From Chrysomallon squamiferum (taxonomy: Eukaryota > Mollusca > Gastropoda > Neomphalida > Peltospiridae), in the NCBI GenBank assembly GCA_012295275.1, contig CM022676.1:12287660-12351659 (forward strand): a DNA stretch of 64,000 nt. The letters are read 5' to 3'. Position 1 is the stretch's first letter, and each line of letters begins with the position of its first letter. The notes beneath the pieces were generated by a model. The model did not search any database. It was not told where the DNA came from and was given only the letters and a program-made list of their open reading frames with translations. Below, piece by piece: positions 12,670 through 25,361 of the stretch. The position numbers were made by a program, and so were the translations under genes.

Positions 12670-14931
12670 CTACAGCAAACCAGTGATCACTAAAGTGTTG
12701 AAGAACCTGAAGAAAAATAAAATAATAGAAGATGAATTGAAACTCTCAAGTAGAAATAGTAACAGACATCAGAGAAATGGACAGAGAGAGAGAGAGAGAA
12801 AGAGAGATACATTTGATGGTTAGATGTATTTGTGTGTGTGTGTGTGTGTGTGTGTGTGGAGAGAAAGACAGAGAGAATGAATACAAATTAACAATAAATA
12901 AAACATTCAATAAAAATTGAACAATTAGAAGACTACTTACAAAATTAATAGATAAAACATATCCAAAGTTTCACAATTACTTCCACTTGTTTTTTTCTCT
13001 GAAATATACAAAAATGTACACAGGATTAAACCAGTGTTAATGTGTATCTTCAGTATTTTCTCTTTCTAATCATATTTCTAAGATGTTATACACAGGATTA
13101 AACCAGTGTTAATGTGTATCTTCAGTATATTCTCTTTCTAATCATATTTCTAAGATGTGTTTGGTCAAGAATATGCAGAACATTATTTTCATACATGCTC
13201 TATTTAAAGTTCAGGCTAATGAGGAGAAATAAAAACTTTTAGAAGAATGTTTCATGTTATTATTTTTTATATTCTTTTATTTTTTATTTATTTTTTTTCT
13301 TCCTTTTTTTAAATTTTTTTTCGTCCTTTTTTTTTTTTTTTTTTTTTTTTTTGTGCTATTAAAAATCATTTGGAAGAATGAATTGCTAATGAATACACAT
13401 TCTCCAATACAGAACAAATTTATAAAAATTTTGGATCACTGTTTTCAGAGTTTATTGAGACCGATGACTGCTCTGTGAAATTAGTTTGTTAGTATGCATT
13501 ATTCAGTATGCATCTTCATAAATCAAATAAATCAATATTATTCAGATATATCACTCATTAGTGAATAAACACTGATGATGTCGTTAGACAAATTCTGCTG
13601 TTATATGCAAAACCAATAAGGTAAAAATTACTAATGTGTAAAGGAATTTAGTAACGAACAAGTAAGAGGTCTGAACAGGCTGAAATATAAGAAATACAAT
13701 GGGTTTTCAGTAAGATATGATATTATTTTTCACGTATGTCAACATAAAAGAAAGAAAAAAGTACATTTATATATACAGAAATATATACAGAGCATATTTA
13801 TCTGAGAAAGATACAAACCAACGTAAAGTGTAATATTTATTGAGCCAAGAACTGATCCAGAATCTCCATCACCACACTTCCATACTCCACAATCAGCACT
13901 AGGATCAAATTTTTCAACAGTTATTGTGTATGAATCTACTGTGGATCCAGTAGCTGAGTATCCAGGGTAAGACGATACGCATTTTGTGAAGTCGAAAGAA
14001 TCATCACACTGAACAACACCAGATGAATCCGGTCGATTAAACTCAAAAGGACCAACTATACCTCCACCCACTAACCGACAGGTGATGCTCAGAGGAAGTC
14101 CTTTGAAAGCATTTCCACTAGACATTGTTGTTGTTGTCCTACCTATTTGTAATAAACAGAAACAGTCCCATTTGAAAATCAAAACCTAAACACTTTATAA
14201 ATAAGGTAAACAAATTTTGATATTAATGAATGTGTGCAGTGGCCCAGGGGTAAATGAGTTGTGACATTAAATCTTAATTTTTTTTTAAAGATTATGTGTT
14301 GAATATATTTAAAAAAATTATACGATTGAAAATTAAAAGATAGAATTAGTAATGAACAGTTAGGCCTCCTGCCCCAGATATTAAAAAAAGAAAAAAAAAA
14401 AGAAAGAAGTGTTCATTTATTTATTTATTTAAATTATTTTTTTATTTTCACACTGTCCAAGATATAGCCCTTTAATTTTATAGTCTTCTTGATAGTTTAT
14501 TTCCAAATGTTATTCAGAAGCCTTCTCACAACTTCTAAATTATGTGAGCCTTATCAAGCACCTGGTTGATAGACAACCTCTTTGGTAGTCCTATGATTTT
14601 TGAACAGAAAGGTTGAAAGCTTTTGGACATACTTTAATCAAATGTCATTATTTCCTTAATAAAACACTTGATGCTTAAAACTTGTACACATTATTTACAT
14701 ATCTTAAACAGTCCTAGTAAGAAAATGAATTGATTTTGTTATTTTAATAATTAACTATCACTTATACATTTTGTCTTGAAATTAATCTTATTTTCAAAAA
14801 GGTTTAGAAATGTTTAATGCCAGTAATTACATTACCTTCAGAAGTTGTCAGCAAAATGACAAACACAGAAAGGATGAAAACGCAGTTTATCTGTACACCC
14901 ATTTAATTCTGATAGGCAATAAATATCACTT
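12670..14931 (-). CDS. Gene C: small signal-Ig-tail protein, intact
   Basis: Exons in gene order: signal 14836-14902 (coding; exon starts 14931 after TCTCTTCCAG), Ig 13819-14142, stalk 12941-12998, tail 12670-12706 with TAG. Lengths 67+324+58+37 give 161 aa with all phases closing. The signal peptide is MGVQINCVFILSVFVILL then TTSEG. The Ig domain has Cys in SITC, VVQC, TKCV and VWKC, and DCGVWKC, so a fifth Cys sits beside the F strand. The stalk is KKTSGSNCETLDMF and the C-terminus hydrophobic, ending VITGLL. Predicted secreted and membrane-anchored through its C-terminal hydrophobic tail. The signal exon and first intron are closely matched by those of locus G on the other strand. Confidence 0.85.
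12783..12858. repeat. (GA)n and (GT)n tracts in last intron of gene C
   Basis: Short AG run at 12783-12808 and a pure TG run at about 12832-12858. The AG run is CT on the sense strand, as in the same intron of A, D and E. Confidence 0.95.
13019..13158. repeat. 71-bp tandem duplication, 2 copies
   Basis: ACACAGGATTAAACCAGTGT begins both copies and TTTCTAAGATG ends both. Nearly identical. Lies in the intron between the stalk and Ig exons of gene C. Confidence 0.9.
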
Positions 14932-16601
14932 CTGGAAGAGAAAAATAGAAATTTTAAAAATTAATTTCTAATTAAGAAACATTGTTTCCAAATAAAAAAT
15001 TATTAAAAAAATAAAACATTAAAAACTGATATATAAAAAAAAAAATTAAAAATGATGTGTGAGATATAACCTATTATGTGACACAAACAGGATACAGAAG
15101 TAAGTTGGAATACTAAGCTATTTCTATATTCACCAGAAACACACACTACTTCTGTTTGGCTGTGAATACTTTTAGATGCAGGTTTTTATTTGTTAGGTTA
15201 TTTTATTAACATTGAGTGTTCAGATGATTCCTGATGTTTGCATAAAACCAAATAATCTTTTTTCAGATTACAGTAATTCATCTTCACTATACCAAACAAT
15301 TCAAAATTTTATTTCAAACATTTAATGATAATTGTATACATATCTATTTATAAATTTGAAACTAGAGTGAATTTAACATGTACTTGACAAAGTATAAAGA
15401 AATATGATGTTACTGTGTATTTGGCAGACTGATTATTGTAATGTTTTCCGACAACACTAGAAAAGAAAATTAGCCAGCCCTATATGCAATGACTTTCCAA
15501 ACACAGGAAACAAAGATATTTTTTAAAATGTATTAATCTGTGTTATGCTTTCTTAGTAATAAAAGCTGTGTCATGAAATATACCTTTAAGTATAAAAGCC
15601 CTGTGTCATAGTACTTTCAAGTACTGAAATTCATGGCTGTCATTGTAAGAAATTCAACCTGTAAATATGTTTTCATAATTTGTTTGGACTAGTTATTAAA
15701 TTACAATTTTTATTTGATTGTAACTCAAATTGTTAACAACTTCTTCCTTTTCTGAGTGTTTTCCTGTGTGAATCTATTAAAACTTTGCAGGGTACATTGA
15801 AAAAAAATAAATAAAATTAAATTAATTAATTAATTAAAAAACAATAAAAAATAAAAAATTTGTACTATGCATAAATACATAAATTTTAGCTATCATTTAT
15901 TTTACTTCAGTGCTGAATTACTTGAAAAAAGAGAGAAAAAACCACATGTTGGGCTGCTATTATGACCATTTGAATTAATAAAGTACTACTAAATTATTCC
16001 AATTAAATCATCATTAATTAGAAAATTTCTCTTTGTTCTGTCAGAAAAAGATAAAAGAAGTAAAATAAAAGATAAAATAATAAATAATAATATTAATAGA
16101 AAGACTGATTGATAGGTGCATTTAACCTTTAATTTTTAATTTTATGCAGCATTAATGAAACAAAGAATATTTACATATGTATCTAAATTTTCAATAAGTG
16201 TTGAGATCATACAGACACACACACACACACACCACTTGAAACAAGACCATTTTTACTATCACTAGTACTACCTCTTAATTTATCTGTGTTAATAAATAAA
16301 ATAAATTATATTAAAAAAATAACATCACCTTGTATTGAATTTGTAATGGATTAATGCTTTTCAGCATTCTGCACATGTACTGATATTTACTACTCTCTAA
16401 AGTGTGCATACTCTGACTGAATAATGTATATGAGCACTTTGCATGACGCAGGCTGTTGATAAATTACACCTCCAATATGCATTAAACAATTTTCAGCATG
16501 TGCAAAACAGGTTTTTGTGTAGACGTTTATTTTGATTCTGTATTATTGAATTATATAATATTATAGTTCTAGTGTTATATATGCATATATTTATATATAT
16601 A

Positions 16602-16624
16602 TACACACACACACACACGCACAC

Positions 16625-16693
<69 letters not shown>
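16602..16693. repeat. (CA)n-(GA)n compound microsatellite
   Basis: CA units followed after a short spacer by more than 30 AG units, upstream of gene C. Confidence 0.97.
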
Positions 16694-16696
<3 letters not shown>

Positions 16697-18066
16697 ACTA
16701 ATACCAGACTAAAGATCATTTGACAAAATAATATTTCTAAAACAGTTTGTCCAAATAAGGTAATATTTGATATTTTGGCTTTTGAGAAGAACACTAAATT
16801 TGAACAAACACTGAGTCAGTCAAATAGGTGAATTAACAATGAATGACAGTCAGGATGATGGACAAACATTAGTGATAGAGTCAACAAGAATGAAATTAAA
16901 TGGACAAACATGCAAAATGAAAAAATATAATAAAATAATGTACATATATTATTATTTCTTTCATAATGGCTCCACAAAAGCCAGACCAAACTTTTATGGC
17001 ATAGCCCCATCAAACTAATCCCTCTGGAGCAATATCTAGAGGGGATAGGAATTATCTCATTTTATATTATTACTTTTCTTTCTTTTCTTTTTTTTAGTCT
17101 GTTAATTTTTTTTTTTTTTTTTTCAAATGAGTTGACATAAACTGAGGTGCTATAAAATGCTATTTCATAATCAGTCCAGCTTAGGTTAGCAAAACACAGC
17201 TCACTAGTAATAAAAGAGACACAACTGTTGTATAATGGCCAATGTAACTAAACACAATTAAACATTTTTCTTTTAATTTATTATTATTTTTTATTGTTTG
17301 TTTTTATTTATTATTTATTTATTTATTTGAATATTTTTTTTTTTTTTAAATTTTCTTTGATTTGTAAAAAAACATAAAAAATATAAATAAATAAAAAATG
17401 TTAATACTTTATACACTGATGTGTTTAAATGATATAAATAATATTATCATTTTATACAGCATTTAGTTTCACATAAATATAGGCCAAACTCGCCCGTTGA
17501 GAAATTCACTTTACATCGTCCTGGAAAAAATCGACTTCGGACGAGATCGTCAGAAGACTCAGATTAGATACCATTTTGTTTTCATGCCTGCACTACTGCT
17601 TCTCTTCAAAGGGCTGTTTTCGTTTTTTTACGTTGTTTTTTTTTTTTTTTTTTTTTTTTCGCCACCGTTCAGTTATCATTTTTACATATTAATTTGTTTC
17701 GCTTTATTTTCAGATTCTTAGTTACGTCCATAAACGAAATTTCCCTGAAAAATACACTGTTTTTAAATATACTGTAAATTAGCGTACTATTTTGAGTTTG
17801 AGAATTCGGCATTTTTGTAAAAAACAAAAAAGTGATGGCAAACGCCAGCAGCAGTCGTTAGTATCGTTACTTTGGCCGCTAAAGCTGGTTTGGTTATCAT
17901 TTTCTAAAACGTTTGTAAGACAACCCAAATAAATAAAATACATTATTAAATTTTAGAAAGGAAAACCTACCTCTTTTTTTTTCTTTTTTTCTGTTTTTGT
18001 TTGATCCCGTGTCTTATTAATAAAACTGTTATAAACTTACAGCTTGATCGCTTAAAGACCACATTA

Positions 18067-18422
18067 TGACGTCACCATGTTTAATTTCCGGCAACGAAAA
18101 AACACAATTTCGCCAGATAACAATGGGTATGCTCACAGCACAATAACAGCAACAAATTAATAATAATAATAATAATGAAAAATAAATAATAGAAATTGTG
18201 CTAAATTCATAATGACATGCAGAAAACGAGGGGAAACAAAAGCAAAATGTTTTTATTTTTAAAGAAAATAAAAATATTTGTAGGTGCTGGCAGTTATCGG
18301 AACATCCATCAAAAACGAAAAATAATCATTTAGTTCAGTATAGCCTGTAGAACTGTCACTATTAACCTAAACAGTTTAATACACTTTTAAAGCAGGGTTG
18401 TTTGATCTTTATTATGACGTCA
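18067..18422. promoter_or_regulatory. Two TGACGTCA (CRE/ATF-type) palindromes
   Basis: Full TGACGTCA palindromes at 18067-18074 and 18415-18422, each in an ATTATGACGTCA context, about 2.1-2.4 kb upstream of the first coding exon of gene D. TGACGTCA is the textbook CREB/ATF site. Use as an enhancer here is inference. Confidence 0.4.
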
Positions 18423-18620
18423 ATAAAAATTCGTAAAATATAGAATACGCTGAACTGTCACTAGCAAGCTGCGTTTCTGCTAGTCTTTCGGACATGATAA
18501 AAATTAAATTAAGATAAACTGAAACAATAACCTACAATGAGTGGATCACCTGTATGCAACAACACTCACTTGAAATGGAAACTAAAATGAAGCACGCCTA
18601 TGTCGAAAGTAGCCATTTAA

Positions 18621-18679
<59 letters not shown>

Positions 18680-20485
18680 CCCGGTTTTCTGGATTTTCCG
18701 GATTTCTTAAAGCCTGATAAATTGTTTGGTATCTATATTCGATATTAATCAACAATTGTACAATATTAAAACTGAGAAGAATACAACAGATGTACAACAG
18801 AATAAATCGATATGATAAATGTGATAAAAAAAAAAAAATAATAATAATAAAACAAATAAAAATTCGGTAACGGAGTTGCTATAGCAACATTCTTCACGGT
18901 TACAAACACCATATTTCTTAAATAAAAAACAATAAAAAAAATCTCTATATTTCAGAAACTTGTGTGCTTTATTTTATAATTAAAGTCTATATATTTAATA
19001 TCTTAGAAGTTTAATCCATTTATTCAAACTGGAAACTAATTATTTGAAAGAACTGACGTGCGATAAATTGTTCCCTAAAGTTATCGCTATTTCACGGTGG
19101 CAAGCATTGCTTGCTGTGTTTATTTCTGTAAGACGTAAACGACATTTTCATTTGTAATTTTCAGAAATCTGTTTTAACCAGAAGTTTTTATTTTATCTCA
19201 TACATCTTCTTTGATTGAACATCAAGTAGTATCATAACTGGGTAAAAGTAAGTGGATTTTTTTGTTTATCTGTTGTTATTTTTTTATTATTATTATTATT
19301 ATTTTTTTTTTTTTGGGGTTTGGGTTTTTTTTTTTTTTTGCGGGGGGGGATGGTGTTTCCGACTGTTTAATATTGAATTCAATAGATAAGGTATGTTCGC
19401 CTGTTCCATTTTGTAGGTAATGTAGATTTATATATTATATTTTACTATATAAATAAATTTTGCGTTTTCGAACATACTGAACTAATGTTTTGTGTGTTAA
19501 CTATATAATAAAATATATAATATAATAATAATTATGACGATTGAGAAAGCATGTAATATATTTTCAAATAAAATTACTATTATTACAATGAAATCACGTT
19601 CAACGTTATCATCAACATCATCGTCATTATTATTATAACGTAGTGGATATTTTAAAATAACTTTGTATTGTTCAACTTTCGGCAGTTATAGGAATATGAA
19701 TCAACTCAGACGTTTTGGCACTAGAACAAATATAATAAATGCTATATAAAATAAAATAGGTAATTTTTGGCTTGTCCGTTGAAACAGTTTCTTTATATAT
19801 GCACACATATGCTACATGTTTGGTCATTTTTAACTTAACAGAAATAAACTGGAACTATTTTTGAAGACCGCATGTATTCTTGTTTTTAATTTTTTATGAA
19901 CGGAAATTTATAACAGAAATGTATAAAAACATAGCTTTTAGTGCCAGTTAATTTGTTGTGTGCGCATTTTATAGGTGAAATTAGACATCAACAAAATGGA
20001 CTCACACGTTTTCCTGCGTATCTCTCTTCATTTAGTTTCAGAAGAACGAATCGCAGCAACTTTCTGCGAAGTATTTCTTCTTTGAAATTCTGAACATCTT
20101 GAAAATTTCTCTTTATTCTAATTATTAGTATTATTATTCCTGAAAAAAATGTTTAGGAACAATGATTTCGTTATCTGTTTGGGACTAAAGGCATTTTTTT
20201 TGGTGTTAAACTGTTTATCTCAATTATTAAAATATTTGTTAATTCAGTTGTTTCACCCATATCAACCAAATTATACAGCTGCTCGAAAATCTCAGGTCTT
20301 TGAAGAATAACTCCTCCCCCATTGTCTAGTTTCATAAATTTTGAAAATATACCACCTCCAAATTGTTTCTAGCATAAATTTGGAAAATGACCACACTAAA
20401 CCTTTATTATGAATTTCTCTTGTAAATGTTTATTTATTTATTTATTTTTATTTTTATTTTTATTATTTTTTTTTTTGTCTTTCAG

Positions 20486-21670
20486 ATTGAAATTCTGTGT
20501 CTGGTCAACTTTACATTTCAATGGCTTTTAATTTAAACTGGGCATTTATCTCTGCTGTTTTTATTATGTCACTGAGATCATATGAAGGTAACGTAATTAT
20601 TAAAAATGATTAACTGAAGTTAAAGAAAAAAACAATTTTTTAAAAAATCATGTTGTCACGGTGATTAGTCTGAGTGGTATTAATACCTAGAATTTTTGGC
20701 TCGTCCTGTCTAAAGGGTAGCAGACTATAATAGCTTAACGTGAAAAAGTGTTAATTATCTGAGACAGCTTAACCTACTAAATGACTATTTTGTATCCACT
20801 AGAGAACGTGTCGCTAGAAGGCGCATCGATCAAAAGATCTCGTTTAAAACGCTCGTCGAATATTATAGACATCGCGCGGACGTCAGTAAACGCGACTGCA
20901 GACAGCCTTTCTGAATTTACTTTGCAACTTAAATGCCAGTTTTGAGTTTTGTTAATCCCAGTGTTTCTTAGTTTATAAGATAACGGAACTTCCCCTAATT
21001 ATATATATATATATATATTGACACAGTTTAAGTTAATCAGTGAATTTTCACTGACTATTGCATTGAAATGGTGAGACCCAATTCAGATGAGATCGTTATT
21101 CTATAGTAATCTTATAGTCCTTGATTGTTTTATTTATTTATTTATTTATTTATTTTTTGAATTTATATTTTTATTTTTATTATTATTTACTTTTTAATCA
21201 TTTAATTTATGCTTCAGTGAATTTTGCCTCACCTTGATAACCTACATCTTATAAGATTCTCTTATGGAACTCTGTTGATCTATTTAAATGCGAAGGGGAC
21301 AGGTAGCTTATAGAGCAGCAGTGGAGAAATGTAGTCTGTAATGTATATATTTATGTCAGTTCACTTTTATTACTTTTCGCTGGATAGGAGTAGTGTTCTG
21401 ACTTCATAATGATCCAGTTTAATGACGAATTGTGCTCAGTATTCATTTCAAATGTTTCAAGATTTAGTTTGCATATTTTGTGGTGATAAAAAGTATTGTA
21501 TCAACCAAGGACAGAGAACAAATCACACAACATGTAAATCATTGTTAATTTGTTAATTTATTCATTTCTCGGTCCAGTTTGTTTTCATTCTTTTATTCTT
21601 TTTTTTTCTTTCCTTGCTTTTCCCGAATTTTGAAAGCAGTTGACACCTCAGTGTGATACACTGCAATCAC

Positions 21671-21707
<37 letters not shown>

Positions 21708-23253
21708 TTTTGCATATTTGAATTAATATTTATTAAAAATATTTATTTATTTTACTATAACAATGATTTCCTAATTAGAGGAAATGAAATATGATTTGAG
21801 GAACGGTTCACTGTGTCATCAGTAACATTACAAATAATATATCTCTTTCATTCCTGCCAAATACCTCTAGGCGAGTATGCGCACATGATCAGAGATGCGT
21901 CAGTCACGTGATACATCCACCTTAATAGAATATGTTAACAGAATATGTTAAAGATTGAATTAGTCTTCCCTTGCAGGACTCGCACATCTCAAATTGACGA
22001 CTGGCAGACCTGCCAAAGGACGTCCTCTCAACATCACCTGCAAGTTGTTGAGTGGGAGCATAGATGGTTCTTTGGATTTTACTCGTGCTGATACTGCGCT
22101 TATTGCTCAGTGTGGCAATTCATTCAAAGCTGAGGACTGTTTTATGCAGGTACACGATGGATACTCAATTATTGCGTCCACTAGTGATACATACACACTG
22201 TCTGTTTTTAAGTTCAATCCTGATGTTGATCAAGGACTATGGCAGTGTACCGATGTAGATCCTGATTCAACTAGAGGCGAATTAAATATTACCTTAGCAA
22301 GTCAGTATCCGCATACCATGTTTCTATAATAATATTAGGTCTATGTTTTTATGTTCCAGCCCGTTCGCTCTCGAAATGTTAAATTACATATCAGACAGCT
22401 CTTTTAAAAATATCTAGTTTACCTGCTGAAACTGATTGCCAGTATAATTACAGTTAAGTCGTGTTCTATGGATCCCACTGCGTATAAACATTTGGCAAAT
22501 ATCCAGTAATATTACAAATGATCTTCTGATTAATAAGTTGATCCATCAGTATAAATTTTAGTTAGTTTTCGAGGTTAAGTTTATCCTAACCCACATGACA
22601 CCTATAAGAAAGAAATAATTTTGTGGCTAAATTAAATAATAACAACAACAACCAAATAACAACAGTAAATGAAAAATAATAATAATTTTTAAAACGGAAA
22701 ATCACATAAAAAATAGATAACTCAATTTCTATAAACAATACTTTTAACGATGAAATAAAACAGTTGTCTCATTACTACTAGTAATAATCAGGGCTGTGGA
22801 ACTGATTTTTTAAATTATTATTATTGTTATTATTTTATATATTTTATTTTACTTTTGTTTATTATTTTATTTTTTATTTATTTATTCTTTTTTTTAAACA
22901 ATTTTTTTATTTATTTTATTTTATTTTTTTTTATTTTTTATTTCTTTTGTTATTGTTATTTTTACTGTTACTATTATAATTTTTATTATTTTTTATTGAT
23001 TTATTTATTAAAAACATTTTTTTTTAACTATGTAAAAACAAAGTAATTAATAAAAACATTTTAAAATTCTCTTGGTAGTAGTTTCGAATATTTGTATATA
23101 AAAAGGAAATAACATTTTTCTTGGTTTTCTATTTAGGCATGAGAACAAGCGGAAGTGATTCTCGATTTTGTGACATGTTTTATCTTATAATCATGTAAGA
23201 ATTTGTGTAATTGTGTCATTTCATTTATTTATTTATTGTTTATTGTTCAATTT

Positions 23254-23344
<91 letters not shown>

Positions 23345-24046
23345 GTGTATGTTTCGTGTGTGTCTGTTTTCACTTGATCACCATTAATCAGTACTTCATA
23401 TCGACTCGAGCAGTATTATGTAGACAATAAACTTTGAACGAACAAATTATAGTATCATACAATTTTAATATAATAATAATAATAATAATAGTAATAATAA
23501 TAATAATCAAATAAAAATACCGTTGGCAAAGATTAGCGTAAAAAAATGATGTACCAATCTCTAGCAGAGAGGCAGCGTTATCCATCCATATGTCCATCTG
23601 AGCTCTTCTCCACCAGAGGACGCTTTGACTAATTGCTTTCCATAATCCCGTCAGCTGCTAATGTTATGCGTTTTCTTACTTTGCTCGATGTTTTAGATAC
23701 GCACGACTGTTATCTGACCTGTGACTAAATCACAAGTCGACTATACTTACGATGATTTTTGGACAAATGTGGTTTTATATTCTCAGTATAACGGTACGGC
23801 ATTGTTCACATTTAACTTTTCATATATTATATTTATCTCAACAGAATATAAATTCAACCAGACAAATTTTACACTGTAGGAGTTCGACTCTTCGTGTGTG
23901 TGTGTGTGTGTGTGTGCGTGTGCGTGTGCGTGTGCGTGTGCGTGTGTGGATTCACACACACACGCACGCACCTATCAATCCAGTATGTAAGATTTTGTTT
24001 TTCTTTCAGGTTTTTCAACGTTTCAGTCATCGTTGGTTTGCTGTAG
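20486..24046 (+). CDS. Gene D: small signal-Ig-tail protein, intact
   Basis: Exons: signal 20486-20587 (ATG 20521; 67 coding nt), Ig 21977-22300, stalk 23137-23194, tail 24010-24046 ending TAG. Together 486 coding nt, 161 aa, all splice phases consistent with GT-AG introns. The signal peptide is MAFNLNWAFISAVFIMSL then RSYEG. Ig-domain Cys are in NITC, IAQC, EDCF and LWQC, with DQGLWQC and sequons NIT. The stalk is MRTSGSDSRFCDMF; the tail continues YLIIM then FFNVSVIVGLL with nothing after it. The exon was followed by alignment to genes A, E and F rather than by ORF length. Probably a GPI-anchored or secreted recognition-type Ig protein; partner unknown. Confidence 0.87.
21669..21710. repeat. 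(ATT)n microsatellite in intron of gene D
   Basis: Trinucleotide run of about 14 units between the signal and Ig exons. Confidence 0.95.
23256..23340. repeat. (CT)n microsatellite in last intron of gene D
   Basis: About 42 CT units on the sense strand, 60 bases after the stalk exon, the same relative place as in gene E and, by orientation, genes A and C. Confidence 0.98.
23895..23963. repeat. (GT)n/(GTGTGC)n then CA tract
   Basis: GT repeat passing into GTGTGC hexamers, then a short complementary ACACACAC stretch, so it can fold on itself. Lies in the last intron of gene D. Confidence 0.9.
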
Positions 24047-24774
24047 ATCTGCATACTCCTCAGAGATAGATAAACACTGAGAGAAACTAAATTATATTAT
24101 TGTTTCCTTTTTTATACTCATTATATATTATTATTATTATTATTAGTAGTAGTAGTAGTAGTAGTAGTATTTATTTATTCATTTATTGTTAATTTAATTA
24201 TTATTATTAGTGGTATTATTATTATTATTATTTTAATTTTTTTTTTATTTAATTATTATTATTAAAGTTTTTCTTTTATCAGACTAATTATATTTTGTAT
24301 TGTATCTTACTAAGTTAAGTCTAATACATTTTTATGCTTATATAATCTAATTTATATGAAAATATAACCTTTCAGTAAGTATGAGATATCGACGTAAGAG
24401 TACCTGATACATGTTATCTTTATTATAATTATATAGAATATAGCTGTAAAATAGGAGAGAATGTATTATGTTTAGATAATGCAATATAATACTTCAAAAA
24501 TTAGCTGATAATAAATTTATTTTCTGGCACTGATAGAAAGTTTGTTATGCTAAGTAGAGTTGTAATTTTTCACGAAATAATAAAGAATTGTTTCTTTATC
24601 GTTTGCTTCTAAGTGAATGGTGAACTAATGTATGTCTGTGAATGCTGGTTAGAATGATAAATCAGAATTAATTGTTTTAAATAAATTTGACTTTATCTCA
24701 GAAAAGATTACTTACTTTACTGAAATTTATAAAGTTTCTGATATTCATTGTTAAGTGTGAACTGTCTTAATATA
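24047..24774. other. 3' flank of gene D
   Basis: Begins with the family 3' UTR motif (TAGATCTGCATACTCCTCAG, then AGATAAACACTGAG). Then (ATT)/(AGT) triplet runs at 24129-24170 and AT-rich sequence recognisably related to the 3' flank of gene H (for example CAGACTAATTATATT). No further gene seen. Confidence 0.6.
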
Positions 24775-25359
24775 CAGGGTGTCCCAAAAGTAACCGAACC
24801 GCACACTTAAATAAAATTAGATATTAAAAACAACAAATTTAAGCTGTATATTTAGTATTTACAAATGTTCAAAATGTCTACTTTGAACTTCAATACAATC
24901 ACTGGTTTTGGACGACCTTTCTTAGGAGCATTTAACACACTTCCAGTTACTTCAAATTTGGATACAAGATTGAACATTGTCGATTTACTCGGTACAAGTG
25001 TTCTAGAGTTTACTTCCCATCTTTCTTCAACATGCTTGTTGCTAGTCATTGCATAGTAATTCTTAATAACGAAGATACGTTCATTTAAATCTAAAGTTCT
25101 TCGCTGCATTTGTAAGAGTGAGGGTACCATTTCAAGTCAAACCATGGAGAGTCCAGTAGCGCGCGCTAAAACAGAAGTCTCGATCACGAAGAACACTACA
25201 GTCAGGTAACAAAAATCATTCCAAAGACTACTACGGACAGAAATAAATGAATAGTACAAAAGATAATATAAAATGACATAAAAGATGGAATTGAATTTGT
25301 TATTTTTAATATCTAATTTTATTTAAGTTTGCGGTTCGGTTTACTTTCGGGACACACTT
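24775..25359 (-). mobile_element. 585-bp Tc1/mariner-type derivative with internally deleted transposase
   Basis: Near-perfect terminal inverted repeats of about 66 bp: the left end starts CAGGGTGTCCCAAAAGTAAC and the right end, read inward, AAGTGTGTCCCGAAAGTAAA; both continue CCGAACCGC and then AAATAAAATTAGATATT. A TA dinucleotide flanks both ends (24773-24774 and 25360-25361), as expected for a TA target duplication. On the minus strand (24852-25130) it encodes a 92-aa remnant with the HTH-like signature of these transposases: TLDLNERIFVIKNYY, then PSKSTMFNLVSKFE and TGSVLNAPKKGRPK. The catalytic DDE/D domain is absent, so it is non-autonomous. Sits between D and E. Confidence 0.9.
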
Positions 25360-25361
25360 TA

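Larger units (their letters stand above)
14932..20485. other. Intergenic/5' region between divergent genes C and D
   Basis: Mostly AT-rich unique sequence. Microsatellites: (CA)n at 16602-16619 with (GA)n at 16627-16693, (AAT)n at 18622-18676, poly-T near 17637-17659, and A/T-rich runs at 17280-17400 and 19270-19345. Two TGACGTCA palindromes lie at 18067-18074 and 18415-18422. No Ig-family exon was seen. First untranslated exons of C and D should lie within it; AAAAGTAAGT near 19246 is one possible donor but is unproven. Confidence 0.6.
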
